DNA from: Methylotenera sp.
Lineage (GTDB): Bacteria > Pseudomonadota > Gammaproteobacteria > Burkholderiales > Methylophilaceae
DNA: 64,000 nt
NCBI GenBank assembly: GCA_030682715.1
Contig: JAUXNQ010000012.1
Coordinates: 1-64,000 of the forward strand
Direction: 5' to 3'
Shown here: positions 36,811 to 46,586 of the stretch, piece after piece
How positions within the stretch are numbered: position 1 is the first letter of the stretch
How the letters are laid out: every line of letters begins with the position of its first letter
Program-made: the position numbers and the translations under genes
The notes under the pieces: model-generated
The model's input: the letters and a program-made list of their open reading frames with translations, nothing else
What the model was told of the DNA's origin: nothing
The model's database searches: none

Positions 36811-38663
36811 TGAATAGTTTCTGGCAGGCAGCTGCCACGTTGATCTAGAATTTGTAAAAATGCATCTGCATTTTTATAACCCACTACTTTTAAGTGAGTT
36901 TCTTCGGCAGCATTTGCATTAAAGAATAAAATGCCTGGCGGGCCAAACAGGTTAAATCTTTGCATGAGCGCTTTATCGTCGTCTGTATTATTAGTGACAT
37001 CCACTTGTAGTAATAACGTGTCTTTTAAGGCAGACTGAACACGTGGGTCGCTAAACGTAAATTGCTCAAGTTCTTTGCAAGCCACACACCAATCGGCATA
37101 AAAGTCGAGCATCACAGGTTTGCCTTGAGCATTTTTAAGTGCATCTTCAAGCTCGGTAATGCTTTTGATTGGTTGGAAGTTCAAGTTGTTATGCTGTTGT
37201 TGACTATTAGATGCCGTTGCAACCAGCCCGCTTAATGGTTGTAATGGTGATTTTGCATTAGAGAGTGCGCCAATCAGCATTGCTAAACCGATGACGACCA
37301 TCATCACGCCGATGCCTTTCCAGAACTTGAGGGTGGGTTTAGCGTCAGTAGGTAAGCTATCCAGTGCATGCATGTAAATGGCAGGTACAATTAACAGAGC
37401 AGCCCACAACGCTAGTTGAACTTGCATGGGGATGACGGGTGTAATCAGCCATATTGCTACAGCCAGCATGAGCACGCCAAATAAATTACGAACAGCGTTC
37501 ATCCAGCTACCAACTTTAGGTAGAAGTGTGCCTGCCGATGCGCCAATGAGCAGTAGTGGGGTGCCCATCCCTACGGATAGTGAAAATAAAGCGACTCCAC
37601 CTAGTAAAACGTCGTTAGTTTTGCTGATGTAAAGTAAGGCGCCAGCCAATGGTGCTGCTACGCATGGGCTGATAATAAGGGCTGAAAGTACGCCCATTAA
37701 AAAGTCGCTAAAAAAGCGTCCGCCCTTAATGCGACGGCTCAAGCTCATTAAACCATTTTCCATGCTGCTAGGTAATTTGAGTTCGTAAAAGCCAAACATG
37801 GAAAGTGCTAGTAATGCAAAGATTAATGCACCGAACCCTAATGCCCACGGGGTTTGCAATGCACTGCTGAGCATTTGACCAGAAAGCCCCGCTGCAATAC
37901 CTGCTAGCGTGTAGGTTAAGCACATTCCCAAGGTGTAAGCGAGCGATAAATTAAATGCGTGTAAGCGTGAAACATGTGCATTTTTACCGATGATGATAGA
38001 AGATAGGATCGGAATCATGGGAAATACGCACGGCGTGAATGCTAGCAACAGACCAGCAGTGTAGAAGCCTAGAATAATCAGCCACCATTTCCCACTTTTT
38101 AGTAGATTCGCTGCTTGGCTATCACTTTCTGAAGCATTGTTATTACTTGATACCGTTCTGCTATCTAACGTAGTTGCTTGGTTTGGGTTGGTGCTGCCAT
38201 CTGGTGTGATGGTAAAGGTTTTGTGTTGTGGTGAATAGCAAAGGCCTTTTTCACTACAGCCTTGATAGGTGATTTTAACGTTAATCGGTGTACTGATTTT
38301 TTCTTTTATCAGTAAAGTGGCGGTAAAGTCTTCATGATAGACCTCCATCTCTCCAAAGTTAGGATCATTCTTAATATCTGCTTTTGGTAATTTTATTTCG
38401 AACGTTTGCGCTGGAGTGAACTCAAATTTGGTGCGTGTTTTATAAAGGTAATAACTTGGTGCGACAGTGAAGTTTGCATGAACATTTTGTCCATCTTGCT
38501 TAAATGACAAACCAAAAGCGGCATCTGGCGATAAAAACGCATCTTCAGCAGATTCATCTGTGAACAAGTTCTTGATGCCACTGGTGACATTGCCTGCATG
38601 GCTGACAGAGGCAGATAATATGAAGAAGCCGACTAGTAAAAAATACGAAAATCTTTTAAACAT
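36804..38663 (-). CDS. dsbD: Thiol:disulfide interchange protein DsbD
   Basis: About 619 residues from ATG 38663, chosen because AAGGAA lies four bases upstream; the track start at 38699 would run into cutA. It has a signal peptide (YFLLVGFFILSASVSHA), an alpha domain with GCSEKGLCYSP, an eight-helix membrane part with FTPCVFPMIP and ISPCVAAPLAG, and a C-terminal thioredoxin domain with DWCVACKE. It moves electrons from cytoplasmic thioredoxin to periplasmic partners. It is clustered with cutA upstream and the TlpA-like gene downstream. Confidence 0.96.
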   Translation of the reverse strand: MFKRFSYFLLVGFFILSASVSHAGNVTSGIKNLFTDESAEDAFLSPDAAFGLSFKQDGQNVHANFTVAPSYYLYKTRTKFEFTPAQTFEIKLPKADIKNDPNFGEMEVYHEDFTATLLIKEKISTPINVKITYQGCSEKGLCYSPQHKTFTITPDGSTNPNQATTLDSRTVSSNNNASESDSQAANLLKSGKWWLIILGFYTAGLLLAFTPCVFPMIPILSSIIIGKNAHVSRLHAFNLSLAYTLGMCLTYTLAGIAAGLSGQMLSSALQTPWALGFGALIFALLALSMFGFYELKLPSSMENGLMSLSRRIKGGRFFSDFLMGVLSALIISPCVAAPLAGALLYISKTNDVLLGGVALFSLSVGMGTPLLLIGASAGTLLPKVGSWMNAVRNLFGVLMLAVAIWLITPVIPMQVQLALWAALLIVPAIYMHALDSLPTDAKPTLKFWKGIGVMMVVIGLAMLIGALSNAKSPLQPLSGLVATASNSQQQHNNLNFQPIKSITELEDALKNAQGKPVMLDFYADWCVACKELEQFTFSDPRVQSALKDTLLLQVDVTNNTDDDKALMQRFNLFGPPGILFFNANAAEETHLKVVGYKNADAFLQILDQRGSCLPETIQC

Positions 38664-38671
38664 TGTGTTCC

Positions 38672-39001
38672 TTAAGCAGATAATTGCGTAGTTACCCATT
38701 GTAAATATCGAGGTAAGCCACCATCTACGTTGATAGAGATTATTTCAGGAAGTTCATAAGGGTGTGCTTTTATAATTGCTGCTTGAAGTGCATCATACTG
38801 TAATTGAGTCGTTTTAATAAGCATTGGTATTTCGTGCGTGTGTTCTACCTTGCCTTCCCATATGTATACGGATTGGCATGGGCTTAATATGTTCACGCAC
38901 GCGGCTAATTTTTGCGTGACCAGTACTTTCGCCAGTTGATTTGCAGTCGCAGCATCTGGTACGTTGGTGAATACTAATAAAATATTTTCTGGATTCGACA
39001 T
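38672..39001 (-). CDS. cutA: CutA divalent-cation tolerance protein
   Basis: A 109-residue protein with VFTNVPDAATANQLAKVLV, LAACVNILSPCQSVYIWEGK and HPYELPEIISINVDGGLPRY, typical of the trimeric CutA family. It is linked to copper tolerance in some bacteria, with the exact role debated. The start lies only 18 bases from the divergent fxsA start. dsbD follows on the same strand, a common arrangement. Confidence 0.95.
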   Translation of the reverse strand: MSNPENILLVFTNVPDAATANQLAKVLVTQKLAACVNILSPCQSVYIWEGKVEHTHEIPMLIKTTQLQYDALQAAIIKAHPYELPEIISINVDGGLPRYLQWVTTQLSA

Positions 39002-39019
39002 TATTTAGGATAGCAAGAC

Positions 39020-39424
39020 ATGCGTTTATTAATAGGTTTGATTTTACTCGCTTTTCCAATCGCTGAGATATGGCTATTGATAGTGCTTGGACAAGCGTAT
39101 GGTTGGTGGTTGTTAGTTTACCTAGTCGGGATTGCCTTATTAGGCTTACAAATGATTAAGGATGAGAAGTCATTATTTACTGGCCGTATGTTGCAAAGTA
39201 TGCGTACGGGTAATCATCCGATTAAAGCGATATTTGGCAGTGCACGTAATATTATCGCTGGTGTGTTGTTGATATTGCCAGGTGTGATTACTGATATGAT
39301 TGCGGTGGTTTTGCTGTTGGTTCCGATTAAAAATAAGCAGGCACCTAACGCGCAGGCACCTTACCAAGCAGGCCAAGCCGCTAATGATGATGTGATTGAA
39401 GGCGAATTCCGTCGAGAAGACTAA
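39020..39424 (+). CDS. fxsA: FxsA family membrane protein
   Basis: A 134-residue inner-membrane protein that opens LLIGLILLAFPIAEIWLLI and has a helix pair with LLILPGVITDMIAVVLLL, typical of FxsA, a suppressor of F exclusion of phage T7 in E. coli. It is divergent from cutA and followed by a reductase gene 50 bases downstream. Confidence 0.92.
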   Translation: MRLLIGLILLAFPIAEIWLLIVLGQAYGWWLLVYLVGIALLGLQMIKDEKSLFTGRMLQSMRTGNHPIKAIFGSARNIIAGVLLILPGVITDMIAVVLLLVPIKNKQAPNAQAPYQAGQAANDDVIEGEFRRED

Positions 39425-39474
39425 GTTGCACATGATTTAAAATAATTTATTAAAAATAAACAGAAATATAAGAG

Positions 39475-40509
39475 ATGACCTTTCAAATTACTATTCAGCC
39501 CAGTGGGCACACCTACCAAGCAAAAGCCTATGAGACAGTGCTTGAGTCAGCCATAGAGGCTGGTTTTAATATTCCTTACGGCTGTCGCAATGGTGCCTGT
39601 GGTAGCTGCAAAGGCACGGTATTGAGTGGTGATGTGGATCATGGTGATTATGCTAGCAGTGCACTGACGGATGCTGATAAAGCCGCAGGCAAAGCGTTAT
39701 TTTGTTGTGCCAGGCCGCTGACCGATTTGACAATAGAGTGTCGAGAAATTAATGCGGGGGTGATTCCGCCGCGCATTCTTCCTACTCGAGTTGAGCGCAA
39801 AGAACAGCTGTCACATGATGTGATGGCATTGTTTCTAAAGTTGCCTAGCAGTGAGCGTTTGCAGTTTATGGCGGGACAGTATGTTGAATTCTTGTTAAAA
39901 GACGGTAAGCGCCGTGCTTTCTCATTGGCAAATGCGCCACATGCGGATAGCTTGTTAGAGATACATTTACGTTTGATTCCAGGTGGACAGTTTACTGAGT
40001 ATGTATTTAATGAAATGCCAGCTAAAGCTATTTTGCGTATAGAAGCCCCATTCGGTAGCTTTTACTACAGAAGTGACTCGGAAAAGCCGATGGTGATGGT
40101 GGCTGGTGGCACTGGTTTCGCGCCAATCAAAGCGATTATCGAGCATATGATACATAACGATATTAAACGTAAGGTGACTTTGTATTGGGGGGCTAGGGCG
40201 TTAGAAGATTTGTACATGCCTGCGCTTCCTGAGGCATGGGCTGAAGCTTATTCAAATATTGAATTTATTCCTGTTTTATCCGATGCCTTGCCAGAGGATA
40301 ACTGGCAAGGCCGTATTGGTTTGGTGCATCAGGCCGTGTTAGACGATTTTAGTGATTTAAGCGGTGTAGAAGTGTATTGTTGTGGCGCGCCCGCAATGGT
40401 AGATGTTGCACACGCTAGCTTCGCGCAGGCTGGCCTGCCTGAAGGCGCATTTTATTCAGATGCTTTTAACTATGCGAAGCCTGTGCCAAGCGCTGTGGCA
40501 AGTGTTTAG
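39475..40509 (+). CDS. 2Fe-2S ferredoxin/FAD reductase (AscD-like)
   Basis: A 344-residue electron-transfer protein. An N-terminal plant-type ferredoxin domain has the cluster ligands in CRNGACGSCKG and a later FCCARP. A ferredoxin-NADP reductase module follows, with RAFSLANAPH for FAD and VAGGTGFAPIKAI for the pyridine nucleotide. Similar proteins are often annotated CDP-6-deoxy-delta-3,4-glucoseen reductase, but no deoxysugar genes are nearby, so that specific name is doubtful. A bidirectional terminator follows. Confidence 0.87.
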   Translation: MTFQITIQPSGHTYQAKAYETVLESAIEAGFNIPYGCRNGACGSCKGTVLSGDVDHGDYASSALTDADKAAGKALFCCARPLTDLTIECREINAGVIPPRILPTRVERKEQLSHDVMALFLKLPSSERLQFMAGQYVEFLLKDGKRRAFSLANAPHADSLLEIHLRLIPGGQFTEYVFNEMPAKAILRIEAPFGSFYYRSDSEKPMVMVAGGTGFAPIKAIIEHMIHNDIKRKVTLYWGARALEDLYMPALPEAWAEAYSNIEFIPVLSDALPEDNWQGRIGLVHQAVLDDFSDLSGVEVYCCGAPAMVDVAHASFAQAGLPEGAFYSDAFNYAKPVPSAVASV

Positions 40510-40549
40510 ATAAGGCTGTGTTGGTTTTAATTATGGTCACAGTTAGACA

Positions 40550-40583
40550 AAAGTTAAACGCCACTTTGTTGGCGTTTAACTTT
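40550..40583. terminator. Bidirectional intrinsic terminator
   Basis: AAAGTTAAACGCCA-ctttgt-TGGCGTTTAACTTT is a perfect 14-bp stem between the convergent reductase and short hemY genes. Confidence 0.85.
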
Positions 40584-40633
40584 AAATACAGCAGTATTTT
40601 TACTATTAGAGTGAGAGTTGCTGTTGCTGTAGC

Positions 40634-41056
40634 CTATTTAAAAAGTAGCGTTTGTTTGTTCTTTTCAGCAGCAAGTTTTTGAATGAGCGTTTCAAGGTCT
40701 GAGTTTTGAATCAGTTCCTGAGCTAACTTTGCAGAATTCTCCGCTTTCTCAATATCTCCCTCTGCTAGTGCATGCATGCCTTCTAGCAGTGCAGTATTGC
40801 CAGCTTTTAGACGCATGGATTCTTTTTTACTTTTTCTAATTTCAGGTAAATGTCTTAAGAACCTTAAAAACCTTAAAAGATGATGTAAACCAAAAACGCT
40901 GAGCACAAAGACGACTAAAAAGAAGTTAAAAGAGATTTGAATGCGGTAGGGTGAGCGAATAATCAGCACGTAGCCTTGATTGTTGCTAGCTAACCAGACA
41001 ATTAGAATGATGCCGAATAATGTTAAAGCCCACCAAAAGAATCTGTTTTTAAGCAT
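40634..41056 (-). CDS. hemY: Short HemY-type protein (N-terminal domain only)
   Basis: A 140-residue protein with two membrane helices (FFWWALTLFGIILIVWLASN; FNFFLVVFVLSVFGLHHLL) and a following basic helical segment, as in HemY_N. Usual proteobacterial HemY is near 400 residues with C-terminal TPR repeats, and these are absent. The stretch after the stop carries no coding continuation in another frame, only a terminator. It is co-directional with hemC-hemD-hemX, six bases after hemX. The assigned role in heme synthesis of such HemY proteins is not well defined. Confidence 0.75.
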   Translation of the reverse strand: MLKNRFFWWALTLFGIILIVWLASNNQGYVLIIRSPYRIQISFNFFLVVFVLSVFGLHHLLRFLRFLRHLPEIRKSKKESMRLKAGNTALLEGMHALAEGDIEKAENSAKLAQELIQNSDLETLIQKLAAEKNKQTLLFK

Positions 41057-41062
41057 GCCGGG

Positions 41063-42100
41063 TTACTCGCTCTTCTCAAGCATCAGTTTGTAACTGCTCA
41101 CAGCCGCTAAACTATCACTTAATTGTGGAAGCTCTAGGCTGATGTTGTTGCTAGATAGTTTTTTCAAAAGCACCAATGCTTTGATGGTATCAGGGTGTTT
41201 TGTATCAAAATATTGGTTAAGCCAAGTTTTTACCATGTTGAGGTCAGCCTTGTAAGTGCTTTCATCATGTTGTAATAAGGCAATGCGCGCAGTGAGTAAC
41301 CTCAGTTTAAGATTTTCACGCAAATATAATGCGTGTTCTGCTGCAAGTAACGGCGGCTCTGGTTTATCAATACGCTCTACTGTGACCAGATTCTTAATAT
41401 CATCCCAGATTGCCCACCAGAACTTTTGTACCCCTTGTAGCGATTGAACAGGTGCTGGGTTTAGATCAGCATTCACGTTGAGCGTTGGTTGGCGCTCACT
41501 AATGAGTGGGATGGTATTACATAACTCAGCAAGGTAAGTGAGTTGTGTACTCATCGCAATCATATCTATTTGTGGCAGGTCACGTAAGGTTTCGATTTCA
41601 ACTTGTAAGATTTCGCGTAGTTGCACAGCTCTTGGTAAATCAAGCGGTTGCAGCCTATGGTCTGCAGCCTCAAGTGCCAGTAGCGCCGATTTAACATTGC
41701 TAGCTAGTTGCAGTTGTTGTTTCGCAATCGTCAAGAGTTGCTCTACTTCTGCAACGGCGGTGGCTTCGCGGTTCTCTGCTAGTTGTGTGTAAAGCGTTTG
41801 TAAGGCTTCTTGTTGGTCACGAGACTCTGCCAGTTTTTGCTCTAAAATGACAGTGCGTGCATTAGCTTGTGTGCTACGTTCTTCTGCTTGTTTTGCTAAT
41901 GCCAAGCTTTGTTGATTCAGCGTGTGATACTCCTCTAACTTGAAGCTGAGTGACTTTTCAACTTCATTAAATCGATGGCGCGTGTTAAGCCATTGCCAAG
42001 CGAGCGTCAAAATGGCAATAATCACCAATATCATGGTGCCAATCGCGAGTGTAGAAGGCTTTTGCCTAGCTACAAATTGTGAATCTGTTGAATTAGTCAT
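41063..42100 (-). CDS. hemX: HemX family protein
   Basis: A 345-residue protein with one N-terminal membrane helix (LAIGTMILVIIAILTLAWQWL), a coiled coil rich in Glu/Gln/Lys (about 45-110) and a helical periplasmic domain. HemX proteins were labelled uroporphyrinogen methyltransferases, but this sequence lacks the SAM-binding tetrapyrrole methylase motifs, so a structural or regulatory role is more likely. It overlaps hemD by eight bases. Confidence 0.88.
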   Translation of the reverse strand: MTNSTDSQFVARQKPSTLAIGTMILVIIAILTLAWQWLNTRHRFNEVEKSLSFKLEEYHTLNQQSLALAKQAEERSTQANARTVILEQKLAESRDQQEALQTLYTQLAENREATAVAEVEQLLTIAKQQLQLASNVKSALLALEAADHRLQPLDLPRAVQLREILQVEIETLRDLPQIDMIAMSTQLTYLAELCNTIPLISERQPTLNVNADLNPAPVQSLQGVQKFWWAIWDDIKNLVTVERIDKPEPPLLAAEHALYLRENLKLRLLTARIALLQHDESTYKADLNMVKTWLNQYFDTKHPDTIKALVLLKKLSSNNISLELPQLSDSLAAVSSYKLMLEKSE

Positions 42101-42869
42101 GATGTTTTACAAGTTGTGATAAACATTGCAGCATAGCTTCGTCCCCTGGTGCTTTTGCTACGAGCACTTTTAAACCAAGCTGTTTTGGTTCTTCTGCGAT
42201 TCTCTCATGATTTACACATAATGTAACATGACGTAACCATTCTGCATGTTCAGACATCTGTAATAAATGACGCATGGCTTCACTGCTGGTCACAATCACA
42301 GCATTCAGTTTATTTTGTCTCCATTGCATTTCAAGGGGCTCAGCATTCTTTTGCGGGTTAATGCGACGGTAGCTTTCCGCAAAGTAGACATTTGCACCCC
42401 TTGCTTTAAGGGTTTCTGCCATCAGTTCCCGTCCGCCAACCCCACGAAATATGGCGATAGTTTTTGCGGACACATCCTGCATCTCAGGCAGTGCAAGTAG
42501 TGTTTCACTATCAAAACGGGTGTGCGGAACCAGTACCTCATGTACGCCATAAAGCGCTAGTGCTTTGGCTGTTTGATGACCAATGGCCGCGAACTTTAAA
42601 TGATCTGGAATCCTGCCAAACTTCTTGATTAAAAGCGGCATTGAGTAATCAACCGCATTTGAACTGATAAAGATTGCCCAGTCGGTGGTATCAATACGGT
42701 TAAGTTGTTGCTGAAATGGTTGATAATCATCTAACGCCGATATGGCGATTAAAGGGAACGGAATTGTGGTACCGCCATGCTGGGCAATGGCAAGATTAAG
42801 GCTCGCTGCCTGATCTATAGGCCGAGTAACCGCAATGGTTAAGTTGCTAAGTAAATGATCGGCATGCAT
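42093..42869 (-). CDS. hemD: Uroporphyrinogen-III synthase
   Basis: About 258 residues from ATG 42869. The enzyme cyclises hydroxymethylbilane with inversion of ring D. The fold is recognised from the start NLTIAVTRPIDQAASL, IFISSNAVDYSMPLLIK, FAAIGHQTAKAL, FRGVGGRELMAETL and [15 protein letters not shown]. The track start at 42920 is a GTG inside hemC, while ATG 42869 leaves a gap of 22 bases after hemC. Sequence conservation in this family is low, so the gene order supports the call. Confidence 0.92.
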   Translation of the reverse strand: MHADHLLSNLTIAVTRPIDQAASLNLAIAQHGGTTIPFPLIAISALDDYQPFQQQLNRIDTTDWAIFISSNAVDYSMPLLIKKFGRIPDHLKFAAIGHQTAKALALYGVHEVLVPHTRFDSETLLALPEMQDVSAKTIAIFRGVGGRELMAETLKARGANVYFAESYRRINPQKNAEPLEMQWRQNKLNAVIVTSSEAMRHLLQMSEHAEWLRHVTLCVNHERIAEEPKQLGLKVLVAKAPGDEAMLQCLSQLVKHHD

Positions 42870-42891
42870 GGGTAAGTCTACAGTAATGTAA

Positions 42892-43833
42892 TTACAAAGC
42901 AGCGAGAATCTTGTCTGCACCTTTTGAGATCAGTTGATTAGCTAGCATTTTGCCTAACGCCTCAGCGTTCACTCTACTGCCAACCGCAGTTTCTACCAAC
43001 ATTTGTTTACCATCAACACTCGCAACAAATCCTGTCATGCGGATGTTATCGGCTTCGCACACGGCATAAGCGCCAAGTGGAACCGTGCAACTGCCAGCCA
43101 GCGTGCGGCTCATACCACGCTCGGCCTCTACACATGCTTGTGTGTCTGGGTGATTCAGTGGGGCGAGTATCGCAATTAGGTCTGGGCGGTCTGCGCTGAT
43201 TTCTATGCCTAAAGCACCTTGCCCTACTGCTGGAATGCTATGTTCTGGTGCGATAAATTGGCGAATTCTGTCACCAAGCTCCAACCTAATAAGTCCTGCC
43301 GCTGCAAGAATAATCGCCGCATACTGGCCTTCATCTAATTTGCGCAAACGTGTTTGTAGATTGCCACGTAACGATTCAATTTTAAGATGAGGGAAGCGCG
43401 CTTGTAACTGGCTTTGGCGACGTAAGCTTGAAGTGCCAATGATGCTGTTTGCAGGCAGGTCTTCCAGTGAAGCGTAGTCGTTAGAAACAAAAGCATCGCG
43501 TGGGTCTTCACGTTCACCTGTTGCTGCCAATATAAAGCCTTCTGGCAGGTTCATCGGCACATCTTTCATGCTATGCACAGCCAGATCAGCCCGGCCATCA
43601 GCCAGTGCTGTTTCCAGCTCTTTCACAAACAAACCTTTGCCGCCTACTTTGGCTAAAGGCGTATCTAATATCTGGTCGCCTGTGGTCGTCATGCCAAGAA
43701 TAGAGACTTCTGTATCAGGGTAGAGTGATTGCAAGCGGCTTTGAATATGGCGAGCCTGCCACATAGCAAGCGCACTTTCACGCGAGGCGATGACGAGTTT
43801 TTTAGGGCTGGTGTGTTGGTCTGAATTTTGCAT
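42892..43833 (-). CDS. hemC: Hydroxymethylbilane synthase (porphobilinogen deaminase)
   Basis: A 313-residue enzyme that joins four porphobilinogen units. Motifs: [46 protein letters not shown], and [12 protein letters not shown] with the cysteine that holds the dipyrromethane cofactor. It is the first gene of a hemC-hemD-hemX-hemY cluster and is divergent from a channel-like gene. Confidence 0.97.
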   Translation of the reverse strand: MQNSDQHTSPKKLVIASRESALAMWQARHIQSRLQSLYPDTEVSILGMTTTGDQILDTPLAKVGGKGLFVKELETALADGRADLAVHSMKDVPMNLPEGFILAATGEREDPRDAFVSNDYASLEDLPANSIIGTSSLRRQSQLQARFPHLKIESLRGNLQTRLRKLDEGQYAAIILAAAGLIRLELGDRIRQFIAPEHSIPAVGQGALGIEISADRPDLIAILAPLNHPDTQACVEAERGMSRTLAGSCTVPLGAYAVCEADNIRMTGFVASVDGKQMLVETAVGSRVNAEALGKMLANQLISKGADKILAAL

Positions 43834-43988
43834 ATTGTGATTTTAGCACAGGGCTTGCCTGCAAGCATTAAGCACCTAAAGTTTCGGTTTAATGTTTAAA
43901 TGATGTTAATTTATGAGTTAAGCTTATGGCTTAATTATGTTTAAGTCGAAATTAAATTTAAATTTCTAGTAGTGTTAAGGAGGTAAAC

Positions 43989-44669
43989 ATGCAGTATCAA
44001 TTTGAAGTTTTGATGGCATCGCTTAATCAGTTCTGGCTGCAGCTTGCTAGTTTTGTACCTAAGTTACTGGCCGTAGTGGTCATTCTGTTTTTCGGCTGGA
44101 TTGTTGCGAAATTGGTAAGACTTGCTGTTAAGCGTTTATTAGAGTTCACGCAATTTGATAAATTTGCGCAAAGATCAGGCCTAGAGGCCTTTATGAGCAG
44201 CGGTAGCCTGCATGTGACACTGAGCGGCGTCATTAGCCAAGTGGTGTATTGGCTAGTGATTATTTTGTTTATTACAACAGGTGCGAGTACTTTGGGTTTA
44301 AGTGAGGTGGCTAATTTACTGCAACAATTGGCAGGCTATTTACCACGCATTATCTTAGCGATTCTTGTGATTATCTTTGGTACGCTATTGGCGCGTTTTG
44401 TTAATAAACTGATGTTTGCTTGGTTGCATAGTATTAAATTCTCAGCGGCCTTAGCCGTGAGTACTTCTGCTGAGTATGGCATCCAAATATTGGCAATATT
44501 TGTAGCATTGGAGCAGTTGGGTATTGGCATGCAATTGATTCACTCACTATTTGTGATCGTATTTGGGGCAATTTTCCTTGCCTTGGCCTTGGCATTTGGT
44601 TTAGGCGGTAAAGATTGGGCGGCTAAAACCATTGCAGAGTTAGATGCTAATAGAAATAAAAATAAGTAA
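43989..44669 (+). CDS. Conserved TM-helix (MscS-like) membrane protein
   Basis: A 226-residue protein with four or five membrane helices and repeated segments of the conserved TM-helix type (LLAVVVILFFGWIVAKLVR; IILAILVIIFGTLLARFVN). These repeats occur in proteins related to small mechanosensitive channels but here lack the MscS beta domain. AAGGAGGT lies four bases before the ATG, a very strong ribosome site. The function is unknown; it may be a channel or membrane scaffold. Confidence 0.85.
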   Translation: MQYQFEVLMASLNQFWLQLASFVPKLLAVVVILFFGWIVAKLVRLAVKRLLEFTQFDKFAQRSGLEAFMSSGSLHVTLSGVISQVVYWLVIILFITTGASTLGLSEVANLLQQLAGYLPRIILAILVIIFGTLLARFVNKLMFAWLHSIKFSAALAVSTSAEYGIQILAIFVALEQLGIGMQLIHSLFVIVFGAIFLALALAFGLGGKDWAAKTIAELDANRNKNK

Positions 44670-44721
44670 GATTTGGCTGGTGTGGCTTAAGTCGTATTAG
44701 CTTCGTTGTTTTATTACAAAA

Positions 44722-44756
44722 ATGCGGTTTTGGTGCTGCTGGCATCAAAACCGCAT
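44722..44756. terminator. Bidirectional terminator hairpin
   Basis: ATGCGGTTTTGGTGC-tgctg-GCATCAAAACCGCAT pairs over 15 positions with one G-U pair, between convergent genes. Confidence 0.85.
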
Positions 44757-44760
44757 ATGT

Positions 44761-45528
44761 TTAAAGTATATGCTGGCGAATCAGATGTTGCTGTCTTCGG
44801 CTAACGGCAATTGTTTCAGGCACATGTTTAAGTAATGCGACCCATTGTTTCTCAGCTTGGTCATCTTGGTTACGTTTCTCGTAGCCCAAAATGTAAGCAT
44901 TGGCGGCTAGGCAGTTTCGGTGTAGTCGTGTGAAAAGATTGCTGAACTCTTGCTCTAGATGTGAGAGTGATTCTTCTATTAAATATTCGCGTTCAGCGGT
45001 GCGTACCGTAATGTACTTCAGCTCTGCGCGAAGGTAAATCACATCGCTAATCGGCACCAATAAAATACGGCCACGCTCGTTAATGCTTAGATGGCTGCGC
45101 TTAGGGCTTAATGGCGTTAACGCTTCCAGTTGGCTTGGTATCAGCGCGCGTGCTTTTAGTAGTGCGGTTTGTAGGCGCTCAAGGCGAATAGGTTTTAATA
45201 GATAATCCACAGCATTCATATCAAATGCTTTGATTGCGTAAGTATCATAAGCAGTAGTAAAGATAATCGCTGGTGGTTTAGGTAGTTTTTGTAAGTGCTG
45301 TGCGGCCTCGATACCATCCATTTCAGGCATGCGTATGTCTAGCAATACAATATCTGCTGATGTTTGTTCATTTTGCGCGCGGTTAATTATATCGAGTAAC
45401 TCTCTGCCATTTTTTGCCTCAGCTAGTACATGAGTATTTTCAATATCACCCAGTAAAGCTCGTAGCCGATTGCGTGCAGGCGCCTCATCGTCAACAATTA
45501 AAATATTGAGATTAGCGTGATTAACCAT
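44761..45528 (-). CDS. LytTR response regulator, AlgR-like
   Basis: A 255-residue regulator. The REC domain (about 8-125) has LIVDDEAPARNRLRALLG, the phospho-acceptor in VLLDIRMPEMDG and DYLLKPIR. The C-terminal LytTR DNA-binding domain (about 150-250) has the IYLRAELKYITVRT and FTRLHRNCLA blocks. It overlaps the histidine kinase gene by eight bases, forming an AlgZ/AlgR-type pair. Targets are not apparent; the pair sits between heme genes and argH, as is common in proteobacteria. Confidence 0.93.
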   Translation of the reverse strand: MVNHANLNILIVDDEAPARNRLRALLGDIENTHVLAEAKNGRELLDIINRAQNEQTSADIVLLDIRMPEMDGIEAAQHLQKLPKPPAIIFTTAYDTYAIKAFDMNAVDYLLKPIRLERLQTALLKARALIPSQLEALTPLSPKRSHLSINERGRILLVPISDVIYLRAELKYITVRTAEREYLIEESLSHLEQEFSNLFTRLHRNCLAANAYILGYEKRNQDDQAEKQWVALLKHVPETIAVSRRQQHLIRQHIL

Positions 45529-46525
45529 TTGTCTTTTGTTGTTGATTAGGCAAAGTAATATGTACCTCGTATGTGTCGTTTACCTGTTTGCTTTTCAATG
45601 AGGCTTCGAGGTCAAAATGTAGCGTAAGCCGTTCTTTAATGTTCTTAAGTGCCATGTTGTTGCCAGTGTGGTGCTTACTTTGTGCTGTGTATGGATTTTT
45701 TAGTACCAAATGCACTTCATTTTTTTTGGTGTATATCTGAACCGTAATAGTACCGCCACCAGCTAATGGCTCTATCCCATGGTAGACGGCATTCTCAACG
45801 AGCGGTTGTAGCAGCAATGGCGGGATGAGAATATCAGGCGGCACATCGTTAATCAGCCATTCTACGTTTAGTCTTTCATCTAAGCGTAGTTTCTCTAGGG
45901 CTAAATACTGACGACAGAGCCCAATTTCCTGTGCGATTGGCACCAGCTCCCGATTTTCTGCCATCAATACACGAAATAAATCCGCCATGTCTTCCAGTGC
46001 AGTTTCAGCTTGCTTCGGCTGGTCACGAATCAACGACAACACAGCATTTAGACTATTAAACAGAAAATGTGGACGAATACGCGCTTGTAAGGCTTGTAGT
46101 CTGGCCTCGGTCACCGCGGGCGAATAGACGCGATGATGTAGGTTAAAGTAATACAAGGTAATCGCGCTAATTATCCAAGTGTAAATAACTATGCGGGCGA
46201 GTGAGGGTATGTCGCTGAATATCCAAAATTGTGCAAAAAAGCCATGTATGCCAGATGCACTGAGCGTTACCAGCATGAAAATAACAATGATCGCTTGTCG
46301 ATAAGATACTTTTTTTAGAAAGCTAGCACAGCTATACAGTAAAAACAGGCTAATAAGTAAGATAGGTTGAGCGAAAGTAGAAATGCTCGTTATTTGATAT
46401 GAAAACGTATTAATGCTATCGCTTAGAATAAAGGCGCCTAACATCAACGCTGAGTTAGCGATAATGAGGATGCGTAAGACGACCCCTAAATTGCGTAAAT
46501 TAGGCAGGCGGCTCGTATTTTTCAT
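45521..46525 (-). CDS. LytS/AlgZ-type sensor histidine kinase
   Basis: A 334-residue membrane kinase with four N-terminal helices (about 15-145), a His_kinase domain with the phospho-acceptor in IRPHFLFNSLNAVLSLIRDQ, and an ATPase domain with LLLQPLVENAVYHGIEP. No periplasmic sensor domain is present, so the signal is probably sensed in the membrane. It is translationally coupled to the LytTR regulator. Confidence 0.93.
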   Translation of the reverse strand: MKNTSRLPNLRNLGVVLRILIIANSALMLGAFILSDSINTFSYQITSISTFAQPILLISLFLLYSCASFLKKVSYRQAIIVIFMLVTLSASGIHGFFAQFWIFSDIPSLARIVIYTWIISAITLYYFNLHHRVYSPAVTEARLQALQARIRPHFLFNSLNAVLSLIRDQPKQAETALEDMADLFRVLMAENRELVPIAQEIGLCRQYLALEKLRLDERLNVEWLINDVPPDILIPPLLLQPLVENAVYHGIEPLAGGGTITVQIYTKKNEVHLVLKNPYTAQSKHHTGNNMALKNIKERLTLHFDLEASLKSKQVNDTYEVHITLPNQQQKTNG

Positions 46526-46586
46526 CGGGTTTTTATCTGCATTTATGTAGCCTGATGCGATCGCTTTATCTTAAATGACTTTATTT

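Noticed and set aside
39002-39019. The 18-base gap between divergent cutA and fxsA starts as an unusual promoter
   Set aside because: The gap is too short for two promoters, so each promoter probably lies within the opposite gene. This is notable but common in compact genomes and not further supported.
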